Assembly: GCF_964340395.1 (NCBI RefSeq)
Contig: NC_135565.1
Location: 13,142,742 to 13,206,741, forward strand
Source: Glandiceps talaboti
Taxonomy: Eukaryota > Hemichordata > Enteropneusta > Spengelidae
Direction of reading: 5' to 3'
Length of the DNA: 64,000 bases
The notes below the pieces were generated by a model. That model was not told where the DNA came from, searched no databases, and saw only the letters and a program-made list of their open reading frames with translations. This document shows positions 11,642-21,966 of this stretch, one piece after another (position 1 is the stretch's first letter; every line of letters begins with the position of its first letter). A program made the translations under genes and the position numbers.

Positions 11642-14600
11642 CGAGATTAGCACTGACAACACACGCTCCGCGAACTCCAGCAAAGAGGCCTGGTGGGGTA
11701 TATAGAGACTTGTCAGAGTTGTCGGAGCTACTGTTCATGTACATATAAGTTCCACGTATTCTCAATTTATTTCGTGCTGGATAGAAAACAGTCAGTATAG
11801 TCCTTGTGTTCTCCAGTGTATAGCCGATGGATTGGATAGTGAGAGTCATGATATGTGTGATACATTGTAGTTTATACACCAGAACTGAATTTTAGACTGA
11901 TCCCGTCGGCATCTTCAGAGAAAGCATCAAGCGGGTACCACAATAAACTGAAAACGTAACGACTATAAGCATAACTATAAGTTTTAATTTACATGGAACT
12001 ACGGTCATATTTGATAAGCTTATCCCCCACTTCCACATATGGTCTCATACCCCTTGGTCAGCGAAAAGCCAATCATGTTCATGTCCGGACATACGAGTTA
12101 TAAATGGGGCGGTCATATGGGTTAAGTTAGGGTGGAATATAATATATGGAAAAAGTCTGATTGATACTGGCTGTGATGGGTAGTAGAGCATTTTTTAATT
12201 GTCAAAAACAGGGTTGGGGGCCGAATGATATGATTCAAAACGTCATGACTTTCTGGTATATCTTTGTTGTCATGGTGTGTTTCCAGTTGAGGATGGCTGT
12301 CTTTGACTGGCTACAACAGTAAGTGACTGATTTTGAAAGCAAAGAAAGTGGAAGAACATTGGTGTTAGTTAAAAAACTATTGTTATTAAAGATATACAAG
12401 TAAACGCAGCAAAACAATTGAGAGTCGGTACGGAAAGGAACAGATGACCACAGGAAGGTGTTCAGCTGTTCTTCATTGTTCTTTGCAATTTGACGACCGG
12501 GCGATCACATACTAGTAGTTGTCAGTGTTTTCGCTAAAGCAAAATACACGGAGATGGTTCAAAATCACTTGACTATCATTTCACTCTTATTTAAATCTAC
12601 AAATATCTCATTAATATTTTCTCCCAGCTTACTTCAAACTATATGACATTTTCCATGAAAAAAAGGTGCGTATCTGGAGCAAAGAAGTGTTTCAGATATC
12701 AGAGTGTTCACGTTTGCGTGACCAAGACATAGACATAGACTGGCAAGCGACGCCATGAATTGTGATCGAATCCCAGGGTCGGATCGGTTGTAGATCAGTG
12801 TTCATGATAATTCATTTGCGTGTTCAATTACTAAGTCATCGATGTAGGGTTATAAATTCAGTGACTACACCATCAACAAAGTTACTTCTTACTATAAATC
12901 ATGTTGAAAAAGACCCCAGGAAAATGTCTAAGCAACAATGACGGGTGTTACTTTTTTGCAGTGTTTATCCAAATAGTAATCGTCGAATAACGTGACCCTG
13001 GCTGAAAACTGCGACAGTGAGTGTACCATAAATTCCCAAAACAGACTGACCAGAACAGACATATTGACACACAAAAAGTGTGCAAGTTTACATCTTGTGA
13101 CAGGTTTGGTTGGGGTCACCTCCATCGGCTAAATGGTCGAAATCGTCATTGTAAAATATTTTTAATTACCCTCAACTACAAATCAGCGTATCGTTGACGA
13201 TCATTTCAATCGTAAGTGTTTAGAACTGATTCAGAAGTAAAACGTAGAATTATTAACGACAATGGTATGCAAAGTTTTGTTGTTTAACAATCATCAGCGA
13301 TTTGGCATGTTTGCACAAACCACAGATACTTGTTAGTGCATACACTTTTGATACTTCTATTCTATAAGGTAAAGGCTAAATTTAAAAAGACATGATCCCA
13401 GTATTAAATTTTTTGTTGCGGCTATATTTCCTAAGTGAGGTTTGCCAAAGAAAGTTTTCCCATGATACTTTGCGCCAGTGCGACTTTTTGACATTGTACG
13501 TTCGATGTTCCCAATGAGTAAATGGAATTTTATCGAGAAGTCTATTCATATTTGTTTATGACAGCAAGATATTTTCAATTTTCTGTTTTTGGTCATTTTT
13601 GGGGTCAAAAACTGTCATTTGTTTTGTAAATAAAAGAATTCAAAGTAAAAATGAATGACAGCCGCAAAACTAATCGATTGAATGGGCTGACATTTGGTGT
13701 GCAGGTATGTTAGAGTATCTGGATGAAGAATTCTTCAAGAAAATTTGAAGATGACATTGATATGCAAATACGTCTAAAACGTGCTGTGTAGTATCATATT
13801 ATAGCCATGTTATTTTACAATACTCGTGAGAAAGTAGAATTTATTGGTGAAGTAAAGTTGCTCATACACCTAAGAAAATTTGACTACACTTGAATACATA
13901 ATGAGCAAATGAAATGATCACAACAATCACATATCTTTGTAATGTTATGACTATACAAGATCTAATACAGGGACGAATGGGGTACTTATCAAATAATGCC
14001 CTCCGGAACTCAGAAATAAATGTAGATGCGCTGTACCATGCAGTTACGATCAGCGGTTTTGAACTATGGAGGTAGGAAGGAAGGAGGTAGGAAGGATTAT
14101 AGTCCTACCACCATTTCTGAACAAAATCGTTGTCCTTGAATTGGAATGGTATGCTTTTAATACAAAAGTTGCACAAACATATGTTCTTGCTTTCAAAAGT
14201 TTTAGAATTAACACCATGATTTCACCGTCGCCCATACTGAGGTTTTCCTGCATCTATTGCTATGGATTTTGTTGGTGGGACTTTGCTGTACTGTATGAAC
14301 ACTTGTTCAGACTCAGGCCACTAAAACACAATTGCAAAAAAAACCCGTAAAGACACGAAGTATCGTTTTGCACAACGTTCGGCTTGAAGCAGGTTTGAAG
14401 GGTAACCATGCACGACAGAGAAGATGGGTTTAGAGCCCCATTTACACCTAAAACAAAAAGCGATTCTAGTCTGTTCCTATTATAGTGGTCTGAGGTTCAG
14501 ATCAAAGTGCCGCATTCATCCACAACATAAAAAATCATAGACCCTACACGACTGGCGTTTGTAAAAGTCAGTTTTAAACCATAATTACTACACCTCTTTA

Positions 14601-16160
14601 TCTTCTCGGCAAGAACATGCAGTGCTGCAATCCAACGTGAGGACCTCTCACCAACTTTCAGATCACTTCACATTGGGAACGTTGGTGAGAGTTCTACTAA
14701 TATAATTCAGACTGAGGCAAAAAATATAGCCTTTCTGAGTTGAAATCCGAGGTTTAAATCCTGATATCTGAAAATTCCCAATCAACCCAGATTACATTGA
14801 ATAAAAAATAAGTCTAACAAACAATTTATGATTTTTCAGTCCCGAAACTTGCTATTATCCATACACTGTATACAAAGCTAAATACACGGTGATTGGTGTA
14901 TCGCACTCCTTGACTGAGTGGGTCGGAAAAAAAATAGGTAGACTCACTTGTCATAAATCGATTTATAAATCCACAAAGGCACTGTGACAACTAAAGCAGT
15001 CCCTTTACAGACCATTTTTCTTTAGAAATAAATAGGCTAAAACAATACTGAATGACAGGCAGTCCAAGGTATGCGAAACCATAAGCGAGCGCGTACTCAC
15101 GATGCTAGATTAACACACTATTTTACCTGCGCATTGAAGACGCACAGTAAAAAGACCAGTTTTCAACATTAATGCAGGAAATACAAAGCTAACAATTCAA
15201 AATTGTATAAAATGTAAGAAAACAAAAAACAGGCGACAGTCAGAGCATGCATGAACTTCGATTTACAATACCATTATTAAGTTCTTGCATTTTGGGGCTA
15301 ATGAAGTCATAGAGACTAGAGTGGGCGAGTTTCATCACAGTTAGTATAATCAATGGCACCGTGATAATTCTGACTTTCACTTGAAACTGGACCAGAACAG
15401 TCTAGGTCGGACGAGTCGTCATCATCAATTCAAAGGCGACGTAACCAAATATACACCGTGAATTCATCTTAGATCGCACCGAGTTGAACAATCATGTCTG
15501 TCATTGTAGAATGTAGACCTTTACGCTGTTTGACCGACTATTGAAGTATAACCCACATAGGTGATATTTCATTGACCTACATGGAAATGCTTGTAAATAC
15601 TTTTTGCAAGTAGTAGTAGCTCAGACCACTCTAGTATTTTAGTGGTCTGAGGTAGTAGTAAGAGTTTTTGCTAACGTTTACATGCTAGCGTAGTTGTACA
15701 TGTACGTATACATGTCAGTTCGTATGTACATGTACATTAAATGTAGCTCTCATCATATCATACACTGTACATGTGTGTAACCCTTTTCTTTTGCACCCTC
15801 CCCCTCCGCCTTCATGTGGTCAAACACAGACAACTAACTAACTAAATAGTGTTACTGTTAGTTTTCTGTGGGTCAAACAATTAGTGTACACGCCTTGAAT
15901 CACATGCAGGCGAGATAGATTTGAATATTCATTTGTTTACTGCCCGGTTATGGGGGTGAACTCATGAATATATTCTGAACTAAATGCAAATGTATTCAAA
16001 TCACTTCCGACTCGCAATCTGAACTATTTTTCAGATCGAGTATAATCCGATTAGACAGGCGCTAATGGGAAAGTACAGAAACGTCCACCTCATCAGCATA
16101 AAAGTACAGAATTGAACTCAATCTGAACTATAGTACGGAAAGTGTCGTAAACTGTACTAT
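11642..16160. other. Non-coding, no gene recognised
   Basis: About 4.5 kb of AT-rich DNA. One ORF on the minus strand (11637-11879) looks mildly protein-like (ends ...GLFAGVRGACVVSANLV) but matches no family I know. A hairpin with CTCTCACCAAC arms lies at 14646-14695. No exon of the SRCR gene at 16.6 kb could be found here, although its continuation should lie on this side. Confidence 0.5.
15611..15660. mobile_element. Micro-hairpin insert, CTCAGACCACT family
   Basis: A hairpin at 15620-15651 with perfect 11-bp arms CTCAGACCACT and AGTGGTCTGAG, flanked by TAGTAGTA at 15611-15618 and 15653-15660. The simple-sequence nature of the flank weakens the duplication call. Confidence 0.65.
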
Positions 16161-16192
16161 TTTTTCTACTAGTGTATACCTACAACTACATG

Positions 16193-16358
16193 TACCTACC
16201 TACCTACCTAAAGTACACACGTACGCGCGTACGTACGTACGTACGTACGTACGTACGTACTTACATACATATATACGTATATACATACATACATACATAC
16301 ATACATACATACATACATACATACATACATACATACATCAATGCACACACACACACAG
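16193..16358. repeat. Compound (CCTA)/(ACGT)/(ACAT)/(CA) microsatellite
   Basis: Successive tetranucleotide runs: CCTA to 16209, ACGT about 16223-16263, ACAT about 16264-16337, then CA. Tyr/Thr/His-rich ORFs over it are artefacts. Confidence 0.95.
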
Positions 16359-16573
16359 GCAATGATTCAAACAACCACGAATCAATCCATTATTCATCCT
16401 CTCACCCATCCTCTTACCAAAGTGCATACTACCAACTTACCTATAAAGATAGCTTAATCCGTGTCTGTCCGTCTGTCTGCCTGCCTGCCTGTCCGTGTAT
16501 TCTTATAATGAATATGTTTTCATTATTTTTACAAGAGTAATTACTGTATATGTATATTAAAGAAGTTGCTCAC

Positions 16574-18081
16574 CCAATTCGTTGCATACAATATCTGCAT
16601 CCTTGAAGTTCCATTTGTAGATATACATGTAGGTGTGATTATTGTAATATGCATATGGGACTAGAATCCACTTGTTTACCTCTTCGTGATACAACTCAAC
16701 TTTACCTTCATAAGGGCTTAGGCCATCTACAAGTCTAACATGATAGTGACCGTCAGAGTCTACAAAGAACAGGAAAAGAAAAAAAAGTATCATAAACACA
16801 AACACATACACAAGCACACACACATACACACACACACACACACAAAAAAAAAAACAACAACAAATGTTCAATACATAAGTACATGATTAAATAAGGTAAT
16901 ATGAAAATAGATAAATCAAATAATGCATACACGAATGATCAAACATGATGATTAAACGTTCTATATATAAATAAACCAAGGGTATTTGGGCCCGCTCTAT
17001 TAACGAACACGTCTTCAGGAACAACGTGATACTCACAATAATTCTGTTGGTTTTATTCTCTCTTGAAAAATGGGTACATACAATTTTACTAATCCTTACT
17101 AAAACGTCTTTTTTCAAAACTTTTACTTCATATGTTACGAGTCTTAGGCCAGTATTCCTTTCATTTCGGCAATTGTGCACAGTTGTATACGTTTCGTTGT
17201 ATATTTTTTTGAAAATTTGAGTATTACGTACTCTGTACGTCACGTTGAGCACGTGAAGCGAGTCGCCTATCACCATGAGTCATTAACATCTTTCATGATT
17301 GCACAATTAAAAAAAGACATAAATTTGATTTTGTATTTGGGAGCAAAAAAAACATAAATGTAATACCAACCACAATTAATGTAATAACATCTAAATATAG
17401 CTTTATGATACAAGGCTTACTGCTTCTAATGTTTGATATAATGTGCATTTACAAAATACTTTCACTAATATTTTTGCATAATACCATTACCTCAAGCTCC
17501 GCTCGGCTGTATCTGTCAGAGCGAACCTATCACAAAATTTACCATAATCTCATGAACGACATATCCCTTGCCCCATACACAACAAAAGGAACTGAAACTC
17601 GTCGCACATTCTATGCATTGGCCCGTTGTTTATGAGCACGAAGTTGACCCCATTTTGGACAGCGTTTACATTCTAAAGCAAAGTAATCAACACGATACAG
17701 TCAGTATTTCAAAACTGCCATTTTGCAAGCTAATGGTCATACCCATGTACCTTTATCATTTTCATGTACAAACAGTGGGAATCATTGCTAAATTTGCTTT
17801 TTGGCAAATTAAATACATGCATTCTGTACATTGAGTCGGCAAGTGCTTTGTCACTAGTGTGTGCATATGCTTCCGTGACCCGTTCTAAAGTTGTTAGGAG
17901 TGACAGCGCTCATTACCGATCGAGTGGTAGAATTACAGTCGCGCAAATAAAGGCATTTATGGCTTAGTACCATACATGTAGTTGAATAAATAATATGCTT
18001 ACCTTCATGTGAATAAGAAGAGGTCATTTTCAACAAAAACAAAAGAAAAGTGACCGATATTTCAACATGTATTGGAAACAT
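16574..18081 (-). CDS. Gene B (5' fragment): signal peptide plus first half of an SRCR domain
   Basis: Exon 1 is 18081-18003. It starts MFPIHVEISVTFLLFLLK, a hydrophobic signal peptide, and ends at a GTAAGC donor in phase 1. Exon 2 is 16759-16574 (186 bp, phase 1-1), after a TTTGTAG acceptor and ending at GTGAGC. It encodes VRLVDGLSPYEGKVELYH and WNFKDADIVCNELG, the N-terminal half of a scavenger-receptor cysteine-rich domain. The layout (signal exon, then SRCR-a exon) matches gene C at 51751-50003. The Cys normally after the W-x-x-V/M position is missing and an insert rich in Tyr/Asn lies there. No SRCR-b, WSC, CUB or sushi exon is visible in the 16.5 kb downstream on this strand, so the gene is either truncated, a pseudogene, or runs beyond the window through a very long intron. 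Confidence 0.65.
16760..18002 (-). other. Intron of gene B
   Basis: Contains a CA-rich tract (16795-16845) and AT-rich sequence. Nothing else recognised. Confidence 0.55.
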
Positions 18082-18856
18082 ATTTGTAGACGTCTGGTTA
18101 CCAACATTTGTTTACAGGCAATCAGAATGAAGAGGACATGGTGTAGAACCACGTGGTTCAAAGGTTATGAGAGTGCGAGTCGATTGTGCTTGGTTCTTTT
18201 GAGTAAGTGCACTGGGTGTGACACGAGGCTTGTCTTGTATTTAGAATGAATTGACTATTATTTGCCAACGACGATTAACGACAAAGGTCGTTCTGCTGTG
18301 GAACATTTATCAAGTAGACTTTCATTTGTGTTTGCGATATTCCAAGTCGCCTATACTAATACATTTGATACCGTAGTGTATCAAAATAACATACCATACA
18401 CATATAGACAATACACCAATGAGAAGAAAACACAATGATTCATAAATCGAAAACAGTACTATCTAACTATATAAACAATTATACTACCAAAGCAGAGACA
18501 CTTTAGAGTTTCAATTAGCCTGTACGATGTTGTTTACATCTCACACGACAGCCGTTTTGTTACAAAGTACACAAAATAAATACAGATACTGATAGCGCCC
18601 GCACATGAAATATTACATTTTATCTCACTGAGAAAACAAAGAAAATGTCGCGTTCGAATCTTCCTTGTTTCATCCAAAAGTGATGTTGAATTTTGTTGGC
18701 AGTGAGATAAATTGTATCATTTTATATTCCTGAGTATTTTTTTTCTGTGTTATTTGTAACAAAATATTATATGAGAAGTAAAATCACTGTTTTGCCTAAT
18801 TGAATCTGCATAGTCACTCTAGTTTGGTAGTTAGTGTAATGGCATTTAAATAAACA

Positions 18857-19063
18857 GAGCTCATTACACTATTGCTATTTGTCGTCCTGATCCTTTGTAC
18901 ATTTATTTCAATGCCAGTACAGTATAGATTTAATGAGGACGAAATGTATCGCGTGTTGTACATAATAGCCTTTGTTGGGTCCGTGAGTGTTGTAGCGCTC
19001 TCTATCTGCTGTGTCACCCAAGTAAAGAACGACACAAAGCAACCTGTTGATATATTATCTTAA
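18857..19063 (+). CDS. Possible terminal exon of a small two-TM membrane protein (uncertain)
   Basis: After an AACAG that could be an acceptor, an open frame encodes two hydrophobic stretches: LITLLLFVVLILCTFIS, and YIIAFVGSVSVVALSICC. A charged segment (NEDEMYR) separates them and the hydrophilic end is VKNDTKQPVDILS, stop at 19061-19063. The only in-frame ATG lies inside the first hydrophobic run, so an upstream exon would be needed. I recognise no family and found no partner exon. It may be a chance ORF. Confidence 0.25.
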   Translation, partial: ELITLLLFVVLILCTFISMPVQYRFNEDEMYRVLYIIAFVGSVSVVALSICCVTQVKNDTKQPVDILS

Positions 19064-20973
19064 AGTTTGCTGTTATAGTAACAGAGCATACAGAATGTCT
19101 GCTTGAAATTCAGACCATCTGACATTATATAAGCTTGATCAGTATCTCGCAACCCAACCTTATTTACCTCGTGATGCCAACTAGTGCATCACCATCATTG
19201 CAAATGAGGGAGTCCTACCCTCCGAATCCCTTACCTGATCCCGCTGACCTTCATCATGATTTCTCTCTAATATGCCCGTGTCGTTGCTTCCCTGTGTAAT
19301 CAACCTTTTTTATTCTGCACTCAACTTTACTTCTAAAATACATTGTCTGATCGTGTATGACACAACAATTTGATGTCATGATATATCTACAGAACGCAGG
19401 CTGTAGTAAGAGATGTGATAGGTTCGGCTGTACGTGTGACTCGAAACTCGACACCCCGATGATTCATGACGCCCTCGGTTGACCATTCATGTATTAAGTC
19501 ATGCGATGTGCTTCATCAAACACGGTAACTGAGACTACACTAAAAGCTGTCACACTTCAGGTTAAAATTCTTGTCCCTGCATTGTCTAGATTTTCAGTCA
19601 TGACACTGTTAATCGTTCCATCAGGTGGGGAGTAATATGTGATTTATGTGCCTATTGCAGCCACAGAAATATCGTTGTAGTTGACACAGACAATCGCTGC
19701 ATATCGCAAATAAAGCATATTAATAGGGCGGTAATTTTACAACAATTTCAAGGTAACGGCTATAAAGAAAATACTTCTAAGCTTAATAAGTGTTACCCGA
19801 TATTCGGTTCAAAAGCTAAACTGACACAAGAGAACGTGTCAGTCACTTCTGTGCATGTTGACGTAAATGATTTGGCCTCAATATTGTGACTCAGTTGCAC
19901 GCGACAAAAGCATTGTATCGATCTGTGTAATATAAAGACCTCTACGTACATGCAAACAATTGACGTCGGCGTGGAGGGTCTATGGCTAAATCCCTCGACA
20001 AAGAATGAACTATAACCCGGTCGTCACCTAGGCAACTTTACGCACGCTATTGTTCACTGTCACTTGCATTGTTGGGAGCCCTAGCTTGTTCCTGCGAGTA
20101 ATTTTAAGTTGAAAAGTAGTTTTGGAAAAACGTTATTTAGTTACTTCTCCCAGTGCTACTTTAGTAATAATTGCTCTTTGAGCGAGGAGCCGAGAGATCG
20201 ATGGTTACGTAAACAATGTATGTGCCGTTGTTGTTGTATTCTCGGCTTTTCACTATTGAGTCTGCGTGATCATGGCGTTTTAGTCGACACTATATCCTCC
20301 ATACCATATACATAATTTCATTCGGAATGGTGTCGCTGGATTAATACTTTACCAAAGAACACTTGGGGATATATAGATATACCAACGATCTGGAAAAATG
20401 TGATGAGAAAACGTTGTACTCGCGAGCTGAGCATGAGTTGAAAACGACAGCGTAGACGGCCATACCAATATTGACACCTGAAGACTCTGTATTGCAATAT
20501 CTACTGAGAGTTTGACAGAACTCTGATCTGGGTTAAGCATATGTTAGCAGAAAGACACTACCAACATTTTAGATAGCAAAATATCTGGTTAACTTATGGC
20601 AAAAATGATAATCTTACAGGGTAAGTAATGTGTGATGACAGTGGAACTTCTATTACGTAATGCAATGAATATGTCACGTGATGACCAGTCACGGACAAAT
20701 ACGTCACTCACAATCGTATTCTGAAGTTCACTTTCAATTATAATTAGCCCGTGAATACGTATATCTGCCATGGCATTTTGACAGGCTAAAACGTTCATGT
20801 TTTCAAGAGGCGAAGATATTTCAAATAGGCTCGACTACCACAATCTATCTCCCCTGCCATTTTCTATATGATATGACACGGACGGACGTTTGACGTTGAA
20901 AACATGCGGGTCTTTTTAACTAACAAGGGCGTCTTCAGTGATAATAAATAGGCGTGTGGGAATGAGCGGTGTA
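19064..20973. other. Non-coding, no gene recognised
   Basis: AT-rich. A lone right end of the CATAGAC family (GTGGAGGGTCTATGG) lies at 19971-19985. No exon supported. Confidence 0.55.
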
Positions 20974-21019
20974 GGTTACACTTTGGAGTTATTCAGTATA
21001 ATTACTCCAAGGTTACACT
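20974..21019. mobile_element. Micro-hairpin insert, TTGGAG family (28 bp) with 9-bp target duplication
   Basis: GGTTACACT at 20974-20982 recurs exactly at 21011-21019, flanking TTGGAGTTATTCAG / TATAATTACTCCAA (20983-21010), a near-palindrome. It lies only 16 bp from the flanking duplication of the next MITE. Confidence 0.8.
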
Positions 21020-21035
21020 TTACAAATCGGTTCTT

Positions 21036-21153
21036 GGTGGAGGCTAGACTGTAAGATACGTCGTGACGTTTCGCCCTCACCGGCCTCCTCTTAGGGGTTG
21101 GCCGATGTTTGAGGGCGCCCAGTCACGGCGTACCTTACAGACTAGGTGGAGGC
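21036..21153. mobile_element. 100-bp MITE with 23-bp terminal inverted repeats
   Basis: GGTGGAGGC (21036-21044) is duplicated at 21145-21153. The insert 21045-21144 begins TAGACTGTAAGATACG and its reversed end begins TAGTCTGTAAGGTACG; the arms match over about 23 bp (20/23). A subterminal hairpin (CGCCCTCA / TGAGGGCG) and a GGCC-rich core make the whole element foldable. The 8-9 bp duplication fits hAT-type transposition, which is inference. Confidence 0.85.
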
Positions 21154-21696
21154 CCATATTTTAGAATGTGGAATTAGGGACGGTAACATTTTCATTTGAA
21201 TCATTTTACTTGTATTGAATTTTGCAATATGTTGGTGATTTTGCCAACCCACTACTGCAAAATATTGGTTCCACACCTTACTTGCTCCCACATCGAACCA
21301 CTAGTATTGTCATCACTGTACCGTGTGGGGACCAAACGGGAGATTGGTGGGGGTGGGGGTTAGTGTGATAATATCTTGGAATAATGTAGTGAAGTGTGTG
21401 GATGTGGACTTCTGTGACGAGAATGTCTGTAGAACACCCATCTTAGCCTTGCCTTGTGCTCTGCCAATTGAGTAATTAATTAATACAATGCCTTTCCCAA
21501 ATTCATCGTCATAGCGAAATATTAGTACCTCTAACATTATCGATATTATGGCTGCATTAGATCGAGTCTTTATCACTGATTATGTGACTCGTTTCTTTTC
21601 ACTTCTTACAGTATTTTAACCAAAATGGAACGTTTTTGAAATATTTGAACAAAAGATGTAGATGGTCGTTTTGTAAATTGAGGGAGAACCACATTT

Positions 21697-21851
<155 letters not shown>

Positions 21852-21869
21852 TGCTGTGTGTGTCATAAC

Positions 21870-21966
21870 ATGAGATTGAAATTGCACTTTATTTCTGACA
21901 CGTCTCAACTCTCTCTTTCAGGATTAATACTTTGGTTATTAACAATTTCACTGTTTGCATCAGCAG
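21870..21966 (+). CDS. Gene A exon 1: signal peptide
   Basis: In frame from ATG at 21870, with the hydrophobic core LILWLLTISLFASA and a phase-1 GTGAGT donor. If the CTTTCAG just before 21922 is a real acceptor, only 21922-21966 is exonic and the ATG lies further upstream. Confidence 0.65.

Noticed and set aside
11637-11879. 80-codon minus-strand ORF ending ...ACVVSANLV
   Set aside because: Codon pattern slightly protein-like but no family recognised, no good partner exons, and it begins at the end of a dispersed repeat; left unannotated.
19966-19986. GTGGAGGGTCTATGG as a micro-hairpin insert
   Set aside because: Only one arm and no flanking duplication.
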